64,000 nucleotides of DNA from Phycisphaera sp. (GTDB lineage Bacteria > Planctomycetota > Phycisphaerae > Phycisphaerales > UBA1924): the NCBI GenBank assembly GCA_003712165.1, contig RHLH01000001.1, positions 248,001 through 312,000 of the forward strand. Direction: 5' to 3'. Both the position numbers and the translations under genes were made by a program. The notes below the pieces were generated by a model. The model did not search any database, was not told the origin of the DNA, and worked only from the letters and a program-made list of their open reading frames with translations. Shown here piece after piece: positions 43,614-52,133 of this stretch; the first letter of the stretch is position 1, and every line of letters begins with the position of its first letter.

Positions 43614-44294
43614 TCAGACTTCGATCGATTCTCCCGCGCCGAGGGCTCGCACCTCGATCCCGCTCGGGCTGAACTGGCTGACATCGACCTCGATCGGAGG
43701 CCAGGTGTTGTAGTGGCACGGAATCGCGGTCTTGGCCCCGATCCACTCGGCAGCCGTCGCCGCCTGCTTCGGCCCCATCGTGAACCGGTCGCCGATCGGC
43801 AGGATCGCGACGTCGGGCCTGAACTGCTCGCCGATGAGTTTCATGTCTGAGAAGAGGCTCGTATCGCCCGCGTGATAAATCGTTGCGCCGCCGATCGAGA
43901 GCACGACACCGGTCGGGTCGCCCATGTAGACACCTCCATAGCTGGAAGAGTGGATCGCGTGGGTGAAGTCGACGCGTCCGAAGTCCGTGGGGACGCCCCC
44001 GCCCGGGTTGCCCGGGTTGCTGTTCTCGTGCTTGTGCTCGGTGCCGAACCACTGGCATATCTCGTACGGCGCGACGATCTGTGCGCCAGTGCGCTTGGCG
44101 ATCGCGGGCGCATCCCCGATGTGGTCCTCGTGGCCGTGCGTGAGCACGATGTGCGTCGGGTGCAGGTCTTCCGCGTTGATGCCCGCCGACTCGGCGCTTG
44201 GGTTGCCCGAGATGAACGGATCGATCAGCACGCGGTAGTCGCCCGATTCGATCATGAAAGCGGCGTGTCCGAGGAAGCGGATGGATGAGGGCAT
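43614..44294 (-). CDS. Metal-dependent hydrolase, UPF0173 (metallo-beta-lactamase fold)
   Basis: 226 aa, the usual length of UPF0173. Motifs: IRFLGHAAFMIESGDYRVLIDPFISGNP, then THGHEDH with H53, H55, D57 and H58 as metal ligands, YHAGDTSLF and CHYNTWPPI. Substrate unknown. AGGAG lies 7 nt before the ATG. Confidence 0.85.
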   Translation of the reverse strand: MPSSIRFLGHAAFMIESGDYRVLIDPFISGNPSAESAGINAEDLHPTHIVLTHGHEDHIGDAPAIAKRTGAQIVAPYEICQWFGTEHKHENSNPGNPGGGVPTDFGRVDFTHAIHSSSYGGVYMGDPTGVVLSIGGATIYHAGDTSLFSDMKLIGEQFRPDVAILPIGDRFTMGPKQAATAAEWIGAKTAIPCHYNTWPPIEVDVSQFSPSGIEVRALGAGESIEV

Positions 44295-44574
44295 GGCTAG
44301 CTCCTGTTTGCGACAGAGGTCACAGCTCCGCCCGATTCTATCAAATCCCGGTCGGTAAAAATCACAACGGGGCGCCCTCTTGTGGAAAGCGCCCCGCTGT
44401 ATTGGAGTGGTGAAGTTGGTGTGCTGGGTTCAACCCGGGCGCACGGATATCGGCCGAGCCCAGGACGGGCTTTCGCGGCTGGCTACTCAGGCCGCACAAC
44501 TTCGGCGCGGCATGGGCAACGTCTTCCCTGTTATTCAGTGGAGCTATCCAATGGCAGTACCGAGTTGCTGCTGA
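44295..44574 (-). other. Intergenic region with a GC-rich hairpin
   Basis: 280 nt between gpsA and the UPF0173 gene. A perfect 8-bp hairpin CGGGGCGC/GCGCCCCG at 44368-44375 and 44389-44396 has a T-rich stretch (TTTTT) about 10 nt beyond it on the minus strand and may terminate gpsA transcription. The rest (44400-44574) shows no coding bias and no tRNA or known RNA fold that I can identify. Confidence 0.45.
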
Positions 44575-45642
44575 TTACCCGATCTGCTCGGACTTCAGCT
44601 CGCGGTTCATCAGCCCCGTGATCGCGTCCAGCGGGTCCACACTGTCGAACAGCACCGAGTGGACAGCCTGTGTGATGGGCATCTCGGTGCGGTACTTTGC
44701 AGCCAGCGCCACGACCGCCCGGCTCGTCGCGATCCCCTCGACGACGAACTTGGACTTGTCCATGTACTCGTCCATCGTCTTGCCCTTGCCGAGCGCCTCA
44801 CCGAACGAGCGGTTGCGGCCCTCGGGGCTGAAGCACGTGGTCGCGAGGTCGCCCACACCCGCCACACCGAAGAACGTGTCCCGGCTCGCACCCATGGCAA
44901 TCCCGAGCCGTGCGATCTCAGCAAGCCCACGTGCGAGCAGCGCGCTCTTGGCGTTGATGCCCGCCTGCAGCCCGTCGAGGATGCCTGCGGCGATCGCGAT
45001 CACGTTCTTGGTTGCGCCCGAGAGCTCAACACCCAGCAGATCGTCATTCGTGTAGACGCGGAGCCAGCTCGTGTTGAACAGACGCTGGAGCGCCTCAGCG
45101 AACGAGCCATCGTCCGTGGCCTGATCGGTCGATGCGACCATCGTCGCGGGGAGGCACCTTGCAAGCTCGGCAGCGATCGTGGGGCCCGAGAGACAGCCGA
45201 GCGGCCTCGCCGCGGTATCGGGGTCGTCGCCGAGCGCCTCAGCGATCACCTGCGTCGGGCGGAGCAGACTTTCGACCTCGATGCCCTTTGCAACGCTCAC
45301 GAACCCCGCGTGGGGCTCGACAAATGGCTTGGTCTGCGCGACCACCTCGCGCACGTGCTGGGCGGGCACTGCGCAGACGACGATGTCTGCGCAGTTAAGG
45401 GCCTCTTCCAGCTTCAGGCAGACCCGTACCGTCTCGTCGAGTTCGAACGCGTCGAGCCTGCTCGATCGGCGTGTCTGGGCGACCGCGCCGACTTCGTCCG
45501 GAGAGTGGCCCCACATCCGGACATCCACGTCCTTCCGCGACCCACCCATCCCAGGGTCGGCACCAGCGAGCATGTTGGCGCACACCAAGCCCATCTGCCC
45601 GACGCCGAGTATCGCAACTTTGGTTGTGGTTTGGTCGGTCAT
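44575..45642 (-). CDS. gpsA: NAD(P)-dependent glycerol-3-phosphate dehydrogenase
   Basis: 355 aa from ATG 45642. Makes sn-glycerol 3-phosphate for phospholipids. Rossmann motif VAILGVGQMGLVCANML, VCAVPAQHVREVV, SVAKGIE, GCLSGPTIAAELA and the catalytic-Lys region GATKNVIAIAAGILDGLQAGINAKSALLARGLAE all fit GpsA. The nucleotide loop GVGQMG replaces the usual GxGxWG. It is divergent from the P-type ATPase. Confidence 0.85.
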   Translation of the reverse strand: MTDQTTTKVAILGVGQMGLVCANMLAGADPGMGGSRKDVDVRMWGHSPDEVGAVAQTRRSSRLDAFELDETVRVCLKLEEALNCADIVVCAVPAQHVREVVAQTKPFVEPHAGFVSVAKGIEVESLLRPTQVIAEALGDDPDTAARPLGCLSGPTIAAELARCLPATMVASTDQATDDGSFAEALQRLFNTSWLRVYTNDDLLGVELSGATKNVIAIAAGILDGLQAGINAKSALLARGLAEIARLGIAMGASRDTFFGVAGVGDLATTCFSPEGRNRSFGEALGKGKTMDEYMDKSKFVVEGIATSRAVVALAAKYRTEMPITQAVHSVLFDSVDPLDAITGLMNRELKSEQIG

Positions 45643-45853
45643 GTCGGGTTCGGGCCTTTCTTCGCAGCTCACTCGAGGCGGGAGGTCGGATCGACACCGA
45701 ACCCGGCTCGGTTTGGCCGCGTACAGCGCTACGATATCAGCCCCACGGCGGAGCCGACACGGGGCCGGGCCCTTCTTCGGGGCCTGCATCGATCGATGTC
45801 ACAGAACGAAGACCATTGCTCTCGATTCGGGAGCCCACGGGGAACGACCCAGC

Positions 45854-47908
45854 ATGTCGCAGCTTCAGACCGCCGACACGACCGAGATCAGCCACACCCA
45901 GACTGCCAGCGAGGCGCTGGAAACCGCCGCCGCTGAGGTCTCGGGCGAACGCAAAGTCCTGCTCAGCCTCGTCGGAGGCACACTGGTTCTGCTCACTCTG
46001 CTCAGCAACGCGTTTGGCTTGCTGCCCGAACTGGTCTCCCAGATCCCGGCGCTTATCGGCGCGGTACTGCTTGCAGCACCTCTGTTTATCTCCGCGTTCG
46101 GTGAGATCCGCCGGACGCAGATCAGCTCCAACACGCTCGCGTCACTGGCGATCCTCGCGGCTCTGATGAGCCAGATGTACGCCGTCGCCGGCTCGCTTGC
46201 GTTCATCCTTCTTGTCGCCGACCAGTTCGTGACCCGAACCGCCCGCGGCGCGCAGCGGGCGATCGAGCAGCTCATCGGGCTGACCCCCGACATCGCACGC
46301 GTCGTGATCGACGGCGCCGAGCAGGATCTCCCGCTCGAGCAGGTGCAGGTCGGCCAGATCGTCCGCGTCCGTCCCGGCGAGAACCTGCCAGTCGACGGCG
46401 TGGTGATCGAGGGCCGAAGCACCATCAATCAGGCGTCGCTGACCGGTGAGGCGGTCCCCGTCGAGGTCGCGGTCAACGACCACGTCTACGCGGGCACGAC
46501 CAACCTCACGGGCGGCATCGATCTGCGTGTGACAGAGGTCGGCGCGGAGACGACCATCGGCAAGGTGACCCAGCTGATCGGCGAAGCCGAGAAATCCAAG
46601 ACGCCCAAGCAGCTCATCATCGAGCAGGTCGCGCAGTTCTTCGTCCCCGTCGTGGTCGCGATCGCGGTCGTGACCTGGTGGGCGATGATCCAGTCTGAAG
46701 ATCAGGCTGTGAGGGACGCAGCAGTCTCGACGTTCGTGCAGATCCTTGTTGTGACGTGCCCGACGGCTCTGCTGCTTGCGAGCCCGACCGCGATGGTCGC
46801 CGCGTTCGCCGCTGCTGCACGGCTTGGCATCCTGATCAAGAAGGCGACGAACCTCGAAGCCGCCGCCACGATCGACACGGTTGTCATGGACAAGACGGGC
46901 ACGATGACGACCGGCGTGTTTGAGGTGTCAAAGCTCGTGCCTGCCGAGGGTGTGAGCGGCGCCGACCTGCTCCGCGCCGCGGTCAACGGCGAGCAGCACT
47001 CCAACCACCCGCTCGCGGCCTCGATCCTTAAGACAGGCAAAGCCGCGAACGTCGAGCCCGACGGCACGCGTGACTATGAAGAAGTCCACGGTCGAGGCGT
47101 TCGCGCGCGTACTTCGATGGGCGAGCTCTGCGTGGGCCGCGCTACCTGGCTCGTTGAGTTGAACCCCGCGATCAAGCCCGAGCTCGAGAAGGTCGAGGCC
47201 AAGATCGAGGGCATGTCGGGCGTGCACGTGATGAAGGACGGCCAGTACCTCGGCGCGGTCGGTCTCGCCGACACCGTCCGCAAGAACACCAAGAATGTCA
47301 TCGAGCGCCTCCGCGAGCTCGGTGTTCGGCAGGTCGCGATGTTCACGGGCGACCGCGTCAGCGTTGCCAAGCGCGTGGGTATGAATGTCGGTGTCGACGC
47401 GATCGAGGCCGAGTGCTTGCCTGAGGAGAAGCACGAGCAGATTCGCAGGCTCACTCGGAGCGGCGCCAAGACCCTGATGGTCGGCGACGGCATCAACGAC
47501 GGTCCCTCGCTCGCCGCGGCGGATCTGGGCGTGGCGATGGGTCTCTCGGGCTCTGACATCGCGGCCAACTCCGCAGGCGTCGCGCTCATGAACGACGACC
47601 TCTCGCGAGTCCCCTTCCTCATCGAGCTGTCCAGGCGCGCCCGGGCGATCGTGACGCAGAACATCGCCATCGCGATCATCATGGCGCTCATCGGTCTTGG
47701 GCTTGCGACCACCCGCGTCCTGAACGAGTCCTACGGCCCATTCCTTGCCGGTCTCTACCAGTTCGCAACGGGCGTGATCGTGATCGCCAACAGCTTCCGC
47801 CTGTTCAGGTTCGGTGAGCACATCGCCGAGAGCGAAGCCGAGCAGGAGTCCGAGGGCATGGTCCGCCGCGAGGGCTCGATCAGGGGTCTCCGCAGCCAGC
47901 CTTCGTGA
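45854..47908 (+). CDS. P1B-like heavy-metal P-type ATPase with CPT motif
   Basis: 684 aa. Phosphorylation site DKTGT with Asp346, dephosphorylation loop TGEAVP, nucleotide-domain HP motif (SNHPLAASI), TGDR and hinge GDGINDGPSLAAADLGVAMG. The transmembrane ion motif is CPT (302-304) within VVTCPTALLLASP, instead of CPC, CPH or SPC of characterised P1B classes. There is no N-terminal metal-binding domain and no CxxC. The ion is therefore unpredictable from sequence. At least six membrane segments are seen, two before the actuator domain beyond the usual core pairs. Confidence 0.85.
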   Translation: MSQLQTADTTEISHTQTASEALETAAAEVSGERKVLLSLVGGTLVLLTLLSNAFGLLPELVSQIPALIGAVLLAAPLFISAFGEIRRTQISSNTLASLAILAALMSQMYAVAGSLAFILLVADQFVTRTARGAQRAIEQLIGLTPDIARVVIDGAEQDLPLEQVQVGQIVRVRPGENLPVDGVVIEGRSTINQASLTGEAVPVEVAVNDHVYAGTTNLTGGIDLRVTEVGAETTIGKVTQLIGEAEKSKTPKQLIIEQVAQFFVPVVVAIAVVTWWAMIQSEDQAVRDAAVSTFVQILVVTCPTALLLASPTAMVAAFAAAARLGILIKKATNLEAAATIDTVVMDKTGTMTTGVFEVSKLVPAEGVSGADLLRAAVNGEQHSNHPLAASILKTGKAANVEPDGTRDYEEVHGRGVRARTSMGELCVGRATWLVELNPAIKPELEKVEAKIEGMSGVHVMKDGQYLGAVGLADTVRKNTKNVIERLRELGVRQVAMFTGDRVSVAKRVGMNVGVDAIEAECLPEEKHEQIRRLTRSGAKTLMVGDGINDGPSLAAADLGVAMGLSGSDIAANSAGVALMNDDLSRVPFLIELSRRARAIVTQNIAIAIIMALIGLGLATTRVLNESYGPFLAGLYQFATGVIVIANSFRLFRFGEHIAESEAEQESEGMVRREGSIRGLRSQPS

Positions 47909-47954
47909 TTTCTTGATCGCCGAAAACACGCTTGTAAAGCTCGGAATCGCCGGT

Positions 47955-49544
47955 ATGCGAAAACGCTTCAGGAAAAGACTGCAACGGCTCGCCCGCGCAT
48001 CCCAATCAAGTAACGGGCACCGGTCGGTTCCCGTTTACTCGTTGGGGTTCTTTGGAATGACGCCGATTCTGGCTCTCATCTCGATTCTGTTCGGAGGCGA
48101 CAAGGCTCCCGCGCAAGAAACCGCAGCCAGCGAACCCGCGCCGGCTGCTGTTGTTGTTGCGTATCAGCCCGAAGAGGCCCAGGCAGAACTGGTGGTGAGT
48201 GAGCCCGCGCGTTGGGTTGGTGCTGTCGAACTGCCAGGCCAGGCGATCGATTTCTCGGTGACGCTCACCGAATCAGCCGGTGACTACTCGGGCACGATCG
48301 ACATCCCTGTGCAGGGCCTTATCGGGGGCGAGCTGCAGGACATCGTCCGCGAGGGCGACGAGCTGCGCTTCACGTTCGCGATCCCGAATCTCCCCGAGTT
48401 CAACTGGCCGACCTGGGTCATGACACTCGACGAGACGGGCAAAGCCGCGGCCGGCGAACTGAGGCAGTCGGGCGCCACCTTCCCCGCGCAGATGTCGCTG
48501 GACGAAGCGGGCGACATGGAACTGCTGCCAAGACCACAGCACCCGAAGCGCCCTCTGCCTTACAGGGAGATCGAGGTCGTCGTGGACGCTGGCGAGCACA
48601 CGCTCGCCGGAACGCTCACGCTCCCGGATGAAGATACCTTCGGCTCGGGCCCGTACCCGGCGGCGATCCTGCTCACAGGTTCTGGTCCGCAGGACCGCGA
48701 CGAGACCCTCATGGGTCATAAGCCCTTCCTTGTGCTCAGCGATCACCTGACGCGCCACGGCATCGCGTCGCTCCGCTGCGACGACCGTGGCACCGCCGCA
48801 TCGACGGGCGATTACGGCAGCGCGACGATGCTCGACTTCATGGACGACGCGAGAGCGGCCGTCGCGTTCCTCGAGCAACAGGGCGAGATCGCGGAGATCG
48901 GGCTCATCGGGCACAGCGAGGGCGCGATGATCGCGCCCGAGACCGCGGCCGGCAACGACGATGTCGACTTCGTCGTCTTGCTAGCGGGGCCGGGCGTCAC
49001 CGGCGAAGAGGTCCTCCTGCTCCAGACACGTGTGATGGTGGGACAGACCGGCGCAGGCGAGTCGTTCCTCGACACGCAGGAAGAACTCCAGTCGCAGCTC
49101 TTCGGCCTGATGAAGGACGGCGCTGATCGAGAACTCATCGAGACCAAGGTCGGTGAGATCATCGACCTGCAGTCGCCCGGCGCAGCCGGTGAGGTTCGCC
49201 AGGGGCTCTTCGATCAGAATATGGCCATGCTCGACAGGCCCTGGTTCTACCACTTCCTCACCTACGACCCGCGTCCGATGCTTCGCAAGCTCGAGCAGCC
49301 AGTGCTCGCGGTCAACGGTTCCAAAGACCTTCAGGTGCTGACGAGTCAGAACCTCGACGAGATCCGCCGCGTCTTCGAGGAAGAGAGCAAGGACAACTTC
49401 AAGGCGATCGAGTTCGAGGGGCTGAACCATCTCTTCCAACCCGCCACAACCGGCGCGATGTCGGAGTACGGCGAGATCGAGACCACCTTCGATGAGAACG
49501 CGATGCAAGTGATCAGCGACTGGATTCTCAAGCAGATCGACTAG
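47955..49544 (+). CDS. Exported alpha/beta hydrolase
   Basis: 529 aa from ATG 47955; ATG 48057 (MTPILALISILFGG) would give a shorter, more typical signal peptide. An N-terminal beta region (about 100-220, EFNWPTWVMTLDE) precedes an alpha/beta hydrolase domain with the nucleophile elbow GHSEG, an oxyanion-side LLTGSGPQDRDE strand, and the acid/His region KDLQVLTSQN...GLNHLFQ. Related exported proteins are acyl-peptidase- or esterase-like. Its stop codon shares bases with that of the convergent mgtE (CTAG). Confidence 0.75.
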   Translation: MRKRFRKRLQRLARASQSSNGHRSVPVYSLGFFGMTPILALISILFGGDKAPAQETAASEPAPAAVVVAYQPEEAQAELVVSEPARWVGAVELPGQAIDFSVTLTESAGDYSGTIDIPVQGLIGGELQDIVREGDELRFTFAIPNLPEFNWPTWVMTLDETGKAAAGELRQSGATFPAQMSLDEAGDMELLPRPQHPKRPLPYREIEVVVDAGEHTLAGTLTLPDEDTFGSGPYPAAILLTGSGPQDRDETLMGHKPFLVLSDHLTRHGIASLRCDDRGTAASTGDYGSATMLDFMDDARAAVAFLEQQGEIAEIGLIGHSEGAMIAPETAAGNDDVDFVVLLAGPGVTGEEVLLLQTRVMVGQTGAGESFLDTQEELQSQLFGLMKDGADRELIETKVGEIIDLQSPGAAGEVRQGLFDQNMAMLDRPWFYHFLTYDPRPMLRKLEQPVLAVNGSKDLQVLTSQNLDEIRRVFEEESKDNFKAIEFEGLNHLFQPATTGAMSEYGEIETTFDENAMQVISDWILKQID

Positions 49545-50914
49545 AGCACGAGCACCGAAGCCGTCACGAGATAGATCACAAGACCAGAGACGTCCATCAG
49601 CGTCGCGACCAGCGGCGAACTGATCGTCGCGGGGTCGAGGCCCATCCGGTCGAGCAGGATCGGGAACATCGATCCGATCGTCACGCCCCAGATCACGATG
49701 CCCAGGATCGAGATGCCGACGGTCAGCCCGACCGCGCTCGGGTCGGTCGCTGTCGCGATGCCCGCGGCGTCGAGCCCGACCACGACGAGATACGAGAGCA
49801 GCCCGAGCGCAAGCCCGAGGATGAGCCCCGTACGGAGCTCGGTGACGATCACGCGCTTCCAGTCTTTGTGCTCGATCTCATCGAGCGAGATCGCACGGAT
49901 CAAGAGGCTCGCCGCCTGCGTGCCTGTGTTCCCGCCCGATGAGATGATCAGCGGGATGAACGAGACCAAGATCGCGGCTTTCTCGAGCTGGCTCTGGAAC
50001 ATATCGAGCACGCCGATCGTCGCGACCTGCAGCAGGAGCAGCACGCAGAGCCACCCGCCGCGCTTCTTGATCATCTCGGCCAGGCCAGTCTGCATGTAGG
50101 GCTTGGCCAGCGCTTCCATACCGGCTTGTTTCTGGATGTCCTCCGTGACTTCTTCTTCCGCGACGTCCGCGACGTCGTCGTGCGTCACGATGCCAAGCAG
50201 CACCCCGCGCGAATCGATCACAGGCAGTGCCGTCCTGTCGTACCTGCTCATCATGCGCACCGCGTCCTCGCGGTCGTCGTCGGCGTCGAGCGCGAGGAAT
50301 GCGTCGTCCATGATCTCGCTGATCTCGGTCTCCGGATCGGCGAGCAGCAGCTGACGGATGTGCAGGTCGTCGATGAGCCGGTACTGCCCGTCGATCACAA
50401 AAATCCAGTGCACGGTCTCCGCGTCGTGCCCAAATCTGCGGATCTGCTCGAGCGCCCTTGCGACCGTCCAGTCGGGGCGGAGGCGCACGTAGTCGGGTGT
50501 CATCAGTCGGCCGACCGAGTCGGCGGGGTAGCCCAGGATTGCCTGGGTCTCGCGCCGTGTCGCCGGGCTGAGCGAGGAGATGAGTCTCTTTGCGACCTCG
50601 GTCGGCAGCTCGTCGAGTACGCGCGCGCGGTCATCAGGGTCCAGCGCCTCGATCGCCTGACGCGAGCGGATGTCGCCCAGCTGTTCGATGAGGTTGCTCT
50701 GCAGATCGCCGTCGAGCTCGGCGAACACATCGCCCGCTTCGTCGCGGGGCAGGAGCCTGAAGCAGACCGCGGCTTCTTCGAGCGGAAGGCCCGCGAGCAG
50801 GTCAGCCACGTCCGCCGCGGGCACCCCCGAGAGCGACTCGCGCAGCGCGCGGAACTCGCGCTCGGCGATCAGCTCGGAAACCTCGGGCAGGAGCAGCTGG
50901 CTCGTGGGGTTCAC
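49541..50914 (-). CDS. mgtE: Magnesium transporter MgtE
   Basis: 457 aa from GTG 50914. Domains in order: acidic N domain (about 1-130, FAELDGDLQSNLIEQLGD), paired CBS domains (about 135-255, VHWIFVIDGQYRLIDDL and ALPVIDSRGVLLGIVTHDDV), a connecting helix, and a membrane domain with the pore motif GGNTGTQ and DPATISSPLVATLMDVSG. Channels Mg2+ under control of the cytosolic domains. TAACCT, containing the stop of the upstream gene, lies 6 nt before the GTG. Confidence 0.9.
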   Translation of the reverse strand: MNPTSQLLLPEVSELIAEREFRALRESLSGVPAADVADLLAGLPLEEAAVCFRLLPRDEAGDVFAELDGDLQSNLIEQLGDIRSRQAIEALDPDDRARVLDELPTEVAKRLISSLSPATRRETQAILGYPADSVGRLMTPDYVRLRPDWTVARALEQIRRFGHDAETVHWIFVIDGQYRLIDDLHIRQLLLADPETEISEIMDDAFLALDADDDREDAVRMMSRYDRTALPVIDSRGVLLGIVTHDDVADVAEEEVTEDIQKQAGMEALAKPYMQTGLAEMIKKRGGWLCVLLLLQVATIGVLDMFQSQLEKAAILVSFIPLIISSGGNTGTQAASLLIRAISLDEIEHKDWKRVIVTELRTGLILGLALGLLSYLVVVGLDAAGIATATDPSAVGLTVGISILGIVIWGVTIGSMFPILLDRMGLDPATISSPLVATLMDVSGLVIYLVTASVLVL

Positions 50915-50920
50915 GCGTTT

Positions 50921-50926
50921 AGGTTA
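50921..50926 (-). promoter_or_regulatory. -10-like hexamer overlapping the upstream stop codon (mgtE)
   Basis: On the minus strand TAACCT ends 6 nt before GTG 50914; its TAA is the stop of the PIG-L deacetylase gene. This would let mgtE be transcribed separately from the two genes upstream. Confidence 0.45.
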
Positions 50927-51661
50927 CGCGAGCGAGTCAAACGACGTGAGTCCGACCGGCTCTCGCGTGTAGAACCCCTCGCCCGAGTTGGCGCCGATCC
51001 GTGAGCCGAAGTACGTGAGCGACGCCCGCACCCAGTCCACGACCCTGCGGTTCTTCTCGGGCAGCACGAACTGTGTGTGGTACGCGTTGATCGAGTCGAT
51101 CTTCGTGTTCTCGAACCCCGTGACATCCACGATGAAGCTCGGGTTGGCCACCCAGCGCAGGTGCGTCGCGTAGTAGTAGAAGAACCACTTCGGGTACACC
51201 GGATCGCCGATCGGCATCACTTCACCCGTCCACGCGTCAACGGGATCAGCCAAATCAAGCTTGGTCAGCTTTGCGTCGAACCTCGCGTCCTCGGCGATCC
51301 TCGTCACCGCGATGTGATCCGGGTGCGCATCCTCGAAGAAGGGCGTGAAGATGATATCTGTCTGGTGCGCACGGATCACCGCGGCGAACTTGTGCCGATT
51401 CTCCACCGAGTGCACGACCTCCCGGTTTGGCAGGTCCAGCAGCAGTCGCTTGATCGGCTTTGCGCCCTCGGGCGCGAGCACTTGGGCCGCCGCCGCGGCT
51501 TCGCCCTTGCGGGTGACGGGGTCGCCGAAGGGCGTTGGCTCGCCGTTGGTCACGTCGAGCAGGAGCACGTCGTGCCCCTGCGCCGCGAGCTTGGCGATTG
51601 TGCCGCCCATCCCGAGCTCCTGGTCGTCGGGGTGGGGGCCTATGACGAGCACGTTTGCCAT
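50924..51661 (-). CDS. PIG-L/LmbE-family deacetylase, BshB1-like
   Basis: 245 aa. The zinc motif PHPDDQE is at 9-15, with HPDH near residue 115. FFYYYATHLRWVANPSFIVDVTGFENTKIDSINAYHTQF follows the BshB1 pattern. BshB1 deacetylates GlcNAc-malate in bacillithiol synthesis. With the YpdA homologue at 1747-2820 this suggests the organism uses bacillithiol, though other LmbE substrates are possible. GGGAGGAG precedes the ATG, partly inside the end of the upstream lipoprotein gene, so the two are co-transcribed. Confidence 0.75.
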   Translation of the reverse strand: MANVLVIGPHPDDQELGMGGTIAKLAAQGHDVLLLDVTNGEPTPFGDPVTRKGEAAAAAQVLAPEGAKPIKRLLLDLPNREVVHSVENRHKFAAVIRAHQTDIIFTPFFEDAHPDHIAVTRIAEDARFDAKLTKLDLADPVDAWTGEVMPIGDPVYPKWFFYYYATHLRWVANPSFIVDVTGFENTKIDSINAYHTQFVLPEKNRRVVDWVRASLTYFGSRIGANSGEGFYTREPVGLTSFDSLA

Positions 51662-51664
51662 TGG

Positions 51665-52114
51665 CTACTCCTCCCGCTGGCCGACAACGATGAGCGGCAA
51701 CAGCACGCGCCCCGTGGGATTCTCGACCGTTCTCTCGGTTTCGATCTCAAGCTCCGCGAGCACGATCAGGTCGGGCGCCCGCGCTGCGAAGAAGCCCCCG
51801 CCCCGGAACTCGTCGCCGAACTCGTCATAGAAACCTGAAAGCCCGAGTTTGAGTGTCTCGCCGATCGCGAACCCATCGATGTCCCTCTTGAACCACTGGT
51901 TGAGCCAGATGGTGCTGGGACCGAAGTTCGTGGCGGTCGTGTTCGAGAGATACACCGTCTTACCTGAGCGGTAGAGCTGGATGTTGCTGGGCTCGAGCTT
52001 GCGCAGGCCCTCTGGGTAGCTCCGCGACTCGGTGAAATCGGGCGATCCCAGGCAGCCAAGGGCGGGCAGGACCAGAGCGGCGAGGGGGAGCAAAGCCAAG
52101 AGTCTTCGTTTCAT
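51665..52114 (-). CDS. Small hypothetical lipoprotein
   Basis: 149 aa. Signal peptide MKRRLLALLPLAALVLPALGC with probable lipidation Cys21. The mature part is predicted beta-rich (KTVYLSNTTATNFGPSTIWLN, DLIVLAELEIETERTVENPTG). No recognised family. First gene of the unit that continues to the BshB1-like deacetylase. Confidence 0.65.
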   Translation of the reverse strand: MKRRLLALLPLAALVLPALGCLGSPDFTESRSYPEGLRKLEPSNIQLYRSGKTVYLSNTTATNFGPSTIWLNQWFKRDIDGFAIGETLKLGLSGFYDEFGDEFRGGGFFAARAPDLIVLAELEIETERTVENPTGRVLLPLIVVGQREE

Positions 52115-52120
52115 CGCCCC

Positions 52121-52126
52121 TATCCT
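52121..52126 (+). promoter_or_regulatory. -10-like hexamer TATCCT
   Basis: TATCCT ends 7 nt before GTG 52134, supporting that GTG as the start of the Dus gene, which has no SD. Confidence 0.45.
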
Positions 52127-52133
52127 CTACCCG

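Noticed and set aside
44410..44440. GGGTTCAACCC resembling a tRNA T-arm in the gpsA downstream region
   Set aside because: No 5-bp T-stem, anticodon arm or acceptor stem can be built around it.
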